Both the position numbers and the translations under genes were made by a program. From Colletes latitarsis (Eukaryota; Arthropoda; Insecta; Hymenoptera; Colletidae), in NCBI RefSeq assembly GCF_051014445.1, contig NC_135141.1, forward strand, positions 27,985,422 to 28,049,421: a stretch of DNA of 64,000 bases, written 5' to 3'. The notes below the pieces were generated by a model. The model saw only the letters and a program-made list of their open reading frames with translations, had not been told where the DNA came from and did not search any database. The number at the start of each line of letters is the position of its first letter. The first letter of the stretch is position 1. Shown here piece by piece: positions 23,401-35,400 of this stretch.

Positions 23401-26400
23401 TAATATGAGCAGCATAGGTATTAGGATCAACACTGCTAGAGCAAGTATTAAGTCCAGAACTACAACCAGAGTTAGAAGTTTCGTACTACTAAAGCTACTA
23501 TTTGGCGTTGGAGAAGTAGGATTATTATTGGGACTTGTATTACCGAAGCTACCATTATAAATCACATTGCTAGTCCCAACTTGTACTATGAACTGCTATT
23601 AAAATTAGCAGTTGTATGCATATATTACAATTAGTATCACTGGAACCAGTATTAAAAATGGTATTGCTCGAGCTAGATTTAAGCATAATATTTCTAGAAT
23701 TAACTTAGGGTTGGAACTAATATCAACGTTACTACTAATAGAATTAAAAGAGCTTAATTTTGCCGATCATCGGGAATAACAACGCTAATCGCCAATACAA
23801 CGGACATTATTAATATTAGCAATTACTCGTTTTAATGTTACAGAGTCACGGCGATCAAATGCCGTATCGATGCAGCTGGTGTGCCAGATTGTTCAAGCAT
23901 AAACGAAGCAGAGATCGACACGTGAAACTCCACACGGGAGATCGAAGATACCGATGCACGCACTGCGAGGCTGCTTTCTCCAGGAGGTGAGTCTGAACCC
24001 TCCACTAAACTGCCATCCCTCGCCATACTTAATAGACACCTTCAACATCGATCGACCTAATGTCTCGGGGAAAAAAAATCTCTTATTTCTCTGGTTCTGA
24101 ATCTCTCATCGTTATAGAAACAACGAGACACTCGTTATACACATACATACGACAGCATCGATTTATTTGCAGAAAAAATATTCGTTTTATACTGTTAATT
24201 TCACGTTTTGTATAAACAGCATGTTATATAAGATCCTTACAACCAAATATAATTTCTCCATAACTTTTAGATGTTCTTCATCTATCAAGCAGCGAATGCT
24301 AACTACTTGCAAAACAACTATTTGAATTATATATATAATTTTATCGATATGAATTTTAAACAATTTCTTTCCGCGAACATCTTCGAATAAGTTAACGTTC
24401 GTCGATATAAATTTCGGTATTATATGTATATATACAGGGTGTTTGAACAACCCTGGGATTCTAGAGGCCAAAATAAGACGAAAATCAAGAATACCAATTT
24501 GTTGATCGAGGCTTTATTAAAAAGTTATTAACGTTTAAAGTTGCGGCTGTAGAACGGCAATTTGTCCAACTTCTCGAATTTTTTTCTAGAAAGTGAGTAG
24601 GATTTCAAGGGTATGTGTAATGACCAAAAATTATTGTAATTGACCCCCGCAACTGGAAATAATTTTTCCAAAACGATTTGAAATTTTTTTCCCCCGTCAA
24701 AAAATTTCACATCTCGAATTTTTTTCCAGAAAGTGGGTAGGAATTCGAGGGTATGTGTAATGACCAAAAATGATTGTAATTACCCCCTGTAACTAAATAT
24801 AATTTTTCCAGAAAGATTGGAAATTTTTTTTTTTCGTCGAGAAATTTCACATCTTCTCGAATTTTTTTCCAGAAAGTGGGTAGGAATTCGAGGGTATGTG
24901 TAATGACCAAAAATGATTATAATTGACCCTCGCGACCGAAAATAATTTTTCCAAAACGATTTGAAATTTTCTTTCCCCCGTCGAAAAATTTCACATCTTC
25001 TCGAATTTTTTTCCAGAAAATGCATGGGATTCTGAGGGTATGTGTAATGACCAAAAATGATTGTAATTACCCCCTGTAACTAAATATAATTTTTCCAGAA
25101 AGATTGGAAATTTTTTTTTTTCGTCGAGAAATTTCACATCTTCTCGAATTTTTTTCCAGAAAGTGGGTAGGAATTCGAGGGTATGTGTAATGACCAAAAA
25201 TGATTGTAATTACCCCCTGTAACTAAATATAATTTTTCCAAAACGATTTGAAATTTTTTTTTTTCGTCGAGAAATTTCACATCTTCTCGAATTTTTTTCC
25301 AGAAAGTGGGTAGGAATTCGAGGGTATGTGTAATGACCAAAAATGATTGTAATTGACCCTCGCGACCGAAAATAATTTTTCCAAAACGATTTGAAATTTT
25401 CTTTCCTCCGTCGAAAAATTTCACATCTTCTCGAATTTTTTTCCAGAAAGTGGGTAGGAATTCGGGGGTATGTGTAATGACCAAAAATGATTGTAATTAA
25501 CTCCTGCAACTAAAAAGAATTTTTCCAGAATGATTTGAAATTTTTGAATTTAATTGTTAATAACTTTTTAACAAAGCCTCAGTGAAGAAAATTTATATTC
25601 TTAATTTTCGTCTTATTTTGGCCTCTAGAATTTCCCATTAAAATTTTTCACATAGGTGGCCGAATACCCTGTATATATGTATACCAGAAGCAAAAAAGGG
25701 GGGAAAAATGTTTATCCGACACTGAAAACCGCTACCCCCCACGATACCCTACGTCCACAAAAATCAATCATCCCGGCGGAGATCCCACGGCGACCAACAG
25801 GACGTGAAAGAGTCCTCCGGTTGAACAGAAGACAGCGGGGAAAGTGGAAATAAAACAGAGGGCCCCGATTCCGGGGGACCGATCCAACGGGTGACAAATG
25901 AATAATGATCACACGGCGACCGCGGCCCCGGTTGGCATTAGTCAAGCTTACTCTCTTACGTGACTCTTTCTTACGGAGGCCCTCTCCGCGTTCGCGACGA
26001 CCTCTTTTCCTATCTTTATTCCTCCCTTTCTCGCGTCCCCGCGCATTGACTCGCGTCCCGTATTGAAATGCTAAGCTGCCCGGCGGGGCCCGCGAGGGGG
26101 TGGCAGCTTTTTCGTGTTCAAGTGTCCGCGCATGCCCCGACGCGGCGTACAAGCACCGCCAGCGTGAATACGTGCACGACGAGAAGGGGCCCGGGTCTGC
26201 GTCCAGGTGAGCGGACAGGTAGGCGCATAGGTGTTACGGGACAACAGGTAGAACATTAGTCAAGTGCCTCGTTGCTGCTCCTCCGTCGAGGCTCGGCCGG
26301 TTACGTCGCGCTCACGACTTATTCTCGAGGTTCAGAATCGCCTTTTATGGGATATCCGCTGTCCAGGGCGTTTCCTTAAACATTTTTGGGCAATTTTTTT

Positions 26401-29400
26401 CCTAATAAACTGTAACACCTCTCGGTGACGTTTCAAAATCTTCCATAGTACAAGCAACTATTGATTCAACTGCTATTTTAAGACTTCTACTGGCTAGAGC
26501 TAATGGTGAGACTACTACTAGTGCAGTTAGAGTATTGTATAGAGTTAGGATTGCTGGTATACTAGTAGAAAATACTATTACTACTCAAAACAGTATCGAG
26601 ACTGAGACCTATAACCACTGATTGAACTGCTATTAGTTCAGACTTCTACTGGCTAAAGCTAGTATTGAGACTACTACTAGTGCTGTCATTAGGACTTGCA
26701 CTATTAAAGAAAGTGTTAGAGTTAGGACTGCTAGTATACTAGTAGAAAATAGTATTACTACTCAAAACAGTATCGAGACTGAGACCTGTAACCACTGATT
26801 GAACTGCTAGTTCAGACTTCTACTGGCTAAAGCTAGTATTGAGACCACTACTAGCGCTGTCATTAGGACTTGTACTATTAAAGAAAGTGTTAGAGTTAGG
26901 ACTGCTAGTATACTAGTAGAAAATAGTATTACTACTCAAAACAGTATCGAGACTGAGACCTGTAACCACTGATTGAACTGCTAGTTCAGACTTCTACTGG
27001 CTAAAGCTAGTATTGAGACTACTACTAGTGCTGTCATTAGGACTTGCACTATTAAAGAAACTATTAAAGTTATGACTGCTGGTATACTAGTAGAAAATAG
27101 TATTACCATTCAAAACAGTATCGAGACTGAGACCTATAACCACTGATTGAACTGCTAGTTCAGACTTCTACTGGCTAAAGCTAGTATTGAGACTACTACT
27201 AGTGCTGTCATTAGGACTTCTGGTATTAAAGCAAGCGCTAGTATATCAATGGAAATTAGCATTAGGCATAATATCAAGGATCATGCTACTAAAACTAGTG
27301 TTAGGAGATACGTAATTGCAGCTGCTATTAGTATGAGCAGCATAGGTATTAGGATCAACTGCTAGAACAAGTATTAAGTCTAAAACTACAACTAGAGTTT
27401 AGTGAAAACATAGTTGCGTTTAAAGAAGGTCGTCTCACGGTGTCAGAAAATAAAATTTAAAAGATTTATTCATTTTATTAAAGTTCTAATGAAGTGCAAA
27501 TTTCTTTTGAAGAATTTTTGAGGACGTTTCGAAGTCCTAACAAAGACCTTCGTCTGTCAGCCGTTATTACAATCGCGTTGCTGGATCTTTACGCCACATC
27601 TCTATTCGTTCTCCCACCTTGACAGTCGGCTTGGGTGACCCAACAAAAGGGTGAAAACCCCCGTGGTTCTCACATAGATCCGCAACCACGGGGGATCCCG
27701 ATGCGCGATCGAGATCGTCGACGATCGATCGAGTACACTCGGCCAATTGCCATTCCGTCGCGTGAAAGGAAAGCAAAGTTCCAATTCCCAAATCGTTGAA
27801 AGTTATTCGAGTCGAGTAACGAGTTTCGTAGAATTCTATTACTTCGATTTGCCATAGATTTACTTCGTTTGCGCTTACGGTGTTATTAACGATCGATAGT
27901 TGATTCAACTTTACGATCAACCAAGTCGAGAATCTCGTTCGATTTTACTTCGACGAGACATGCAATTTTATTAAGAATGAAAATATATAATTATTTTTCT
28001 ATTCCAGTTGGATAAGATATTTTAATTCGCATTGGTGTCATATTAGATTAATATAGAGGGTGTTCTGGGAGATTCTAGAGGCCAAAATAAGACGAAAATC
28101 AAGAATACCAATTTGTCGATTGAGGCTTCGATAAAAAGTTATTAACGTTTAAAGTTGCGGCTGTAGAACTGCAATTTGTCCATCTTCTCGAATTTTTTTC
28201 TAGATAATGGGTAGGATTTCGAGGGTATGTGTAATGACCAAAAATGATTGTACTTGGCCCCCGCAACCGAAAATAATTTTTTTAGAACGATTTGAAATTT
28301 TTTAATTTTGTCGAATTTCTCACCTTCTTGAATTTTTTTTCGAAAATGCGCAGGATTTCGAGGGTATGTCTATTCACCAAAAATGATTGCAATTGACCCC
28401 CGCAACCGAAAATAATTTTTCCAGAACGATTTGAAATTTTTGAATTTAATTGTTAATAACTTTCTAACGAAGCCTCCATCGACAAATTGCTATTCTCGAT
28501 TTTCGTCTTATTTAGGCCTCGAGAAGCTCCCATTAAAATTTTTCCCAGGGGGTGACAGAACACCCTGTATTAGAATTATTTTTACAAAAATAATTACAGA
28601 GCTTTGTCCGAACCATCATATTTAACGTGTTCGACGGTGGATCTTTTAGTTTGGAAGCTACAAACCATGAGAATTCGCGAAGAGGTTTAGAAAAGGTTCA
28701 TTGGGCGGAGGTTTCCTGCTCCATTTATTTCCATTTACTCTTTCTCCGGGCCACGTGCCACGCGGTCCACCTCAGCGAACAATGACTGGCCATTTTTTCC
28801 ATTTACAAAACACTCCGCTGTGATTACCGTAACTGGAATGTTGTTGATGGTTTCCGCGGAGAATCATCTGTAAGAACCCTCCACGATCGAACCAGCGAAG
28901 AATTCTACGGAAGTAAGATGTATCCAGCAAATTGTAGATACACAGAACAACTGACAAATTAACCCTGTATGGTACAGATACAATGAAATGATAAGTAAAC
29001 ATTTTTTGACGCGAGAAAAGAGAGGTTGATGACAGAACTTATCACACAGTAAATAAGTAATATATTTAATACAACAGGAAATAAATAAATAAATATGAAC
29101 GAGCGCATTCTGACTGTTGCAGCTCGTAATGCAAATCAAAACATAACACAAGAGAAACGTCGCGAGAAGACGTCTCCATTACGAAAGAAACAAAACCGTC
29201 AACGATGTGAATGACGCGCATCTCAACGATCTATTTAAATCAAACGCATATAGATCGCTTTCTCACAATCGAGTATGGCTGTTCTAGATGATTCATTCGA
29301 TTTGGAAAGTCGGTACGTTCAAAGAATTCATCAGAGGAAACGGAGACTTCGTTTTCAGTGGAGGGAAACGAAAGAAATGCAAAAAATACCGCGAAACGAG

Positions 29401-32400
29401 ACTCGGTTCTCGATATTGTTCATCTTTTCCCGCCCCTTTCGCGGGGCAGACGACACACGGGAAGCGATACGCGCGATAATAGGACGTGGCCAGACCTGAC
29501 CGACCGATAATCCTGGCTTATGAATTATTCAAGCGTAAAGTGCAAGAGCAAATTTGCCGTCTGTCTTCGTTTCTGGAAGTCGAGACACTGACCGGTCGGA
29601 CCAACGTGTGTGACCTCGCCTTATAACGGATTTAGTTTTCCACCGGACCGATGAATAATTCATCCACGTCCAGTGATACGGGCATGCGAGAATTGTTGAC
29701 CTATCGTATCCGTATCGCCAGCGCCCTTTATTTTTGGCAACGGATCTTTCGACGCTACCCCATCCATCTGCCTCGCGAGATCTCTGACAGCTTTCTGAAA
29801 TTCCTGTCGTTTGGTCTCGCTGACTACGTCCGTTACTCTCTTATTAACGATTCGGCCAAATGTAATGGCGCATATTGCTATTCCGGATCCGTCTGGCGTC
29901 ATTGATTTTTGGTCAAGTTGGAGTCCATTTGCGAATCTCGTTACACGTCGCGTTGGTGCACCAGAGAATGGTCAAATACGTAATGTTCATTAATAAATAT
30001 TTCTTGATTCTATACTCGAGCTAGATACAGGACAGTTTCGACTATCCGGAGTTTCAGAATAATCGGTATATTTACCACTTCCTCGGTATATTCGTTATAA
30101 ATACATTGTATTACTATATTACCCATGATTCTGTTTATTGCAAATCTAAAATGAATTTTAAGGAGAAATTGAATGGAAAAGTTTCAAATCGTTCTGGGAA
30201 AATTATTTTCAGTTGCGGGGGTCAATTACAAGCATTTTTGGTGGACAGACATATCCCCGAAATTCTACGCAGTTTCGAGAAAAAAAATCCAATAGGTAGA
30301 CAAATTTTGGAGGGAAAATTAAAATATTTCAAATCTTTCTGGAAAAATTATTTCCGGGTGCAGGGGTCAATTACAAGCATTTTTGGTGGACAGACATATC
30401 CCCGAAATCCTACGCAGTTTCGAGAAAAAAAATCCAATAGGTAGACAAATTTTGGAGGGAAAATTAAAATATTTCAAATCTTTCTGGAAAAATTATTTCC
30501 GGGTGCAGGGGTTAATTACAAGCATTTTTGGTGGACAGACATATCCCCGAAATCCTACGCAGTTTCGAGAAAAAAATTCATTCCCGAAAATTTCATGTCT
30601 GACCATACGTTGAGATGTTTCACTGAAATTTCACGCGTATGTTTAAAACGTCATAACTTCTGAACGGATTGGACGATTTTAATATTTCAAAAAGCAATCA
30701 ACGCGTAATTTAGTGAAGAATGTGTGGAAATTCTAAAAATATTGGAAATGTTGCTCCTTGACCCCGTAAAATGCGAGAAACCTCATTAAAGAGGTCCCAT
30801 TTTCAAACGGCCATAACTCCCACAATAGTGAATATATTTCAATGAAATTTTTTTCTGAAGTAGAGCCCATGAGTACCTACGAAAAAGTATTAGACAACAT
30901 TTCTGTACAGCGCCAAATAAATTTATTAAAAATGAAAAACGTATTTTTAAGAAAAATCAACAGGGGGTAGGTGAACAAATTTTTCAGCGAACAAAAAGAA
31001 TTTCAAATCATTTGAAAAAAATTATCTTTAGTTGCAGGGGTTAATTACAATCATTTTTGGCCAATAGACATATCCTCGAAATCCTACTCATTTTCTAGAA
31101 AAAAATTCGAGAAGCTGTGAAATTTTTCAGCGAAAAACAAAAATTCCAAATCGTTCCAAAAAAATTATTTTCAGTTCCAGGAGTCAATTATAATCATTTT
31201 TGGTGAATACACATATTCCCGAAATCCTACTCACTTTCGAGAAAAAAATTCCGAAAGGTAGACAAATTTTTCGACGAAATTCAAAACTTTCAAATCGTTC
31301 TAAAAAAATTATTTTTAGCTGCGAGGGTCAATTACAATCATTTTTGGTGATTAGACATACCCCCGAATTCCTACGCACTTTCGAGAAAAAAATTCCGAAA
31401 GGTAGACAAATTTTTCGACGAAATTCAAATCTTTCAAATCGTTCTAAAAAAATTATTTTTAGCTGCGAGGGTCAATTACAATCATTTTTGGTGATTAGAC
31501 ATACCCCCGAATTCCTACGCACTTTCGAGAAAAAAATTCCGAAAGGTAGACAAATTTTTCGACGAAATTCAAATCTTTCAAATCGTTCTAAAAAAATTAT
31601 TTTTAGCTGCGAGGGTCAATTACAATCATTTTTGGTGATTAGACATACCCCCGAATTCCTACGCACTTTCGAGAAAGAAATTCCGAAAGGTAGACAAATT
31701 TTTCGACGAAATTCAAAACTTTCAAATCGTTCTAAAAAAATTATTTTTAGCTGCGAGGGTCAATTACAATCATTTTTGGTGATTAGACATACCCCCGAAA
31801 TCCTACTCACTTTCGAGAAAAAAATTCCGAAAGGTAGACAAATTTTTCGACGAAATTCAAAAATTTCAAATCGTTCTCAAAAAATTATTTTTAGCTACGA
31901 GGGTCAATTACAATCATTTTTGGTGATTAGACATACCCCCGAATTCCTACACACTTTCGAGAAAAAAATTCCAGTAGGTAGAGAATCGAGCACGGCGATT
32001 TTCCCTCAATGGCGTCGTGTCCTTTCAGCGACCACCTGAAAATCCACATGAAGACTCACGACACGCAGAAGCCCTACCAGTGCACAGCTTGTTCGCGGGG
32101 CTACAACACGGCGGCAGCGTTAACGTCGCACATGCAGTCCCATAAAAAGCACCATCATCAGTCCCAGGGCCCGACCAAGCTGCAGGACGTGGATTACGGT
32201 AGACGGAGCGTTTCCTCGCACAGCACGTCGTCGCCGCCGGTTCCGAGTTCCCCGTCGCCGTCCTTGAACCTAGCCTTGAACCCGAAAGCCGGCCTGAAGA
32301 GCTCGCAGGGCAGCGCCTCGACCACGCCGATCCTGAGCTCGCCTCTGAAGCTGGCTTGCATGTACTGCACCAGGGACTCGTTCAGTTGCATGCAGCAGCT

Positions 32401-35400
32401 GCAGATGCACGTGCACACGATGCACCAGGCGATCCTGAGCGGGGAGAGCGTGGCGGTGCCGCCGTCGCCCAGCAGGAGCAACGAGCAGCTCGCCTATCAG
32501 CGCGAGAAAGCGTCGAATCATCGAGCGGAAGCGACGTCCAAGGATCACGAGAGAAAGTACCAGGAGGAGTCGGACAGATCGATGGAGAAGGAGCACTACG
32601 AGAACGCGTTCACCTGCAATCAGTGCACCATGAAGTTCTCCGCGCTGAGCTCGTTGAGGGATCACTTGATCTCCATCCACAGAACCGACGGTTTCGGCTC
32701 CGCGGTGATGATGTGTCCCCTGTGCGGGATCCCTTGCGCCTCGGCGGCCGCCTACGCGGAGCACTACGTTCTCCAGCACTGCGAGAACCGACGGATCGGG
32801 CCTATAGAGGGTCGAGAGTTCCTGAGCAAGAGCAACGGGAGTTACGGTGACTCGAAGAGCTCGAGGAGCCAAAAGGTCAGGGAACAATCGGCCTCGGAAC
32901 CGGCGGATCTGACGAGCAAGCATTCCAGGCCGACGGAGAGCGGCTACACCGCGGGCACCCTCCTCTGCGGCCAGTGCGGAGCCGCTTTGAAGGACTTCGA
33001 GTCGTTCAGGGAGCATCTGGCCAGGCATCTGCAGGCGGATCACAGAAACGACGCGATACGACATCCCTGCCCGAAGTGCGAGGCCGCTTTCCAAGACAGG
33101 GAGGAGATGCTGTCGCATTTGACGAAACACTACCTCGGTCAGATCAGCAAGGAGTACGCCTGCGGTGCCTGCAAGAAACTGTACGCTCATCCCGACCTGC
33201 TACAGAGGCATCTGCTCGACAGCCACGCTCATCATCTCTACAGATGCGCTCTCTGCAGGGACACTTTCGATTCGAGGGTGGCGATACAGGTTCACTTCGC
33301 GGTGAAGCATAGTCAGGAGTGCAGGATATACCGTTGCAACGCGTGCACCGTTCCCAATAACGAGAACTCGCCGGGGAACGCGCCCGGTGAGGGACGGAGC
33401 TTCTTCAGGAGCGAGTCCGAGATGGCGAGCCACGTTCGGAACGTTCACGCGCCACCCACGGTGTCCAACAGCAGCCCCGTCGCGAGGAGTCCCGCCTCCA
33501 CGCCTGGCATCACGGGAAACGCCGGGCCGAGGTGCGTTTTCTGCGGGATCTGCTGCAACTCGGAACTGGAGCTGCAACTGCACCTGGCCAGCCACTCGAC
33601 CAGCCTCTACAGATGCCCGATCTGCAGGGAGGGCTTCGCCGTCGAGTTTCTGCTGGACAGACACATCGCCCAAACGCATCATTCCGGCGAGCACCAGGCC
33701 AGCGTCAGGAGCAACTCCAGGGAGAACGGACGAATAGGAAGACTCCCCAGGTCTCAAGAGGAGGTGGGTATCGCAACAGATTTGCAAAAAGATCCACAGC
33801 CTGATAATTTTCATTAAAAACTAACAGACAGCGTACTTCTCGTTACAGCCAAAGTCCCAGAAGAGAGGCCGTTCCCCAGCCTCGAGCAACAACAACTCCT
33901 TGAACCAACGTGACAACAACAACAAACGAGCAAACTACACCAGTACAGGGGCGCAACAGTGCGAGTTGTGCGAGAGGGGAGAGTTCGCGAACGAAGCCGA
34001 ACTCCAGGCACACAAGAAGCTGGCCCACGCGACGGCCAAGTTGCAGAACAAATCGCTGTCGAGTCTTAGCATGACGTGCGCTTATTGCGGCGAGGTGTGT
34101 CGCTCTAGGGCCGAGCTGGAGTCCCACACTAGGATCCAGCACGCCTCGAACGAGCCCGGTGGACGTCACAAGTGCAACATATGCGACGAGGTTTGCCCGT
34201 CGGGATCCACCCTCGCCGAGCACAAGCTTCAAAAGCATTGCAAGATCCAGCTGAGCGACACCTGTGTCGTTTGTCGCGGCAGCCTGGTCTCCGAATCCCA
34301 GTTCCTCGAGCACGTTCAGAGACACAGTCTGGAGAACGTGGACCCCCAACAGAGACTGGACGATTCCCTGCCCCATCTTCCGGCGGCTTGTGTCGTTTGC
34401 AGGCAAACGTTGATCAGCGACCTGGAGTGCCGTCTTCACGCCAGGTACCATCTAAAGGCTTCGCCCGGTTCGCAGAGTTCCACGTCCAGTCCCAGCCCTA
34501 AACAGAAAGGTCAGAGTCCGGGCTGCTGTCTCTGCCTGAGGGATTATTCCGCCGACGATTTCGTCAGTTTGCCTCCCAATCATATGAGCGGCGGTGGACA
34601 GTCCCTGAGAGTCTGCAAATCTTGTTACATTCGTCATTCTCAGGGACTGCCGATACTGAACTCGCCGTACGAGCACGTCAGAGCTAAATGCGACAGAGAC
34701 TGGATCTCTAGCAAGGATTCCCAATGGGACGGGTCCAGGGATAGATGGGACTCCGAACGCGTGTTTAAAATGGAAGACAGAACGAACGAGGCGAACGATA
34801 ACAAAAGATGCCAGGACTGCGGGGTGAAGTTCGAGGATCCCGAGGAGGCAGAGAAGCATAGGCTCGCGGAACACGAGAAGATTGGATCTGGGTCGAATAC
34901 CTATACCTGTATACAGTGTCAGGTAACGGAGAACATTTTTAAATTAATCTTCTTTAAATGTCCTTAATTTCTTAATACGCTGCATCTCTTTTCCAGATGT
35001 CGTTCCCAACGGAAGCTAAGATACAGCAGCACGTTAGGCAGGAACACCTAGAGGCGTCTGGAAGGGCTTCCATCGAGGCATTGCGGTGTCATCTGTGTCT
35101 TTTCGAGGCTGGTAGTCCTCTGCAATTGCAAAGCCATTTGATAGAGCACACCTTCGCCGGTTGCGCTGCTCTCAGCTGTTACATCTGCCAATCTCTCTTC
35201 ACCGCGCCCATTGGCCTTCAGGTACTATTATATACTTCACGTTCTATGTTAAGAATTGAAGAACATCCAGTTAAGGCTGATTTTCCAGTTAAGGCTCTCC
35301 TTTAAATTATTATACGCTGATTAATAAACATTAAAGAAACTGGATGGTGCTGTATAATTTATCTAGAAGACGCTGTGTAGCTAACAGGCTTTAAGCTCTC

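Larger units (their letters stand above)
23987..32028 (+). other. intron 3 of the zinc-finger gene
   Basis: 8 kb made largely of repeats: 143-bp element copies D, E and F, and the second ACTAGT array. Between them lie a CpG-rich block at 25730-26350, two minus-strand open frames at 27567-27953 and 29660-29971 that look unusually protein-like (listed separately), and otherwise unassigned sequence. Confidence 0.7.

Noticed and set aside
23844..23986. Exon 3 is 143 nt, the same as the satellite period
   Set aside because: The sequences are unrelated; the shared number is coincidence.
31200..32039. 279-codon plus-strand open frame before exon 4
   Set aside because: It is a direct translation of 144-bp satellite units; the repeat length being a multiple of three keeps it open. 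It is out of frame with the zinc-finger exon it overlaps.
32356..32850. 164-codon plus-strand frame within exon 4
   Set aside because: It is a different frame of the same exon, without Cys/His spacing or other motifs.
32270..33190. 306-codon minus-strand frame, and other antisense frames at 33200-33814, 33843-34451 and 34452-34874
   Set aside because: They lie opposite GC-rich zinc-finger exons; the sense strand has clear C2H2 motifs and correct splice phases, so these are shadows.
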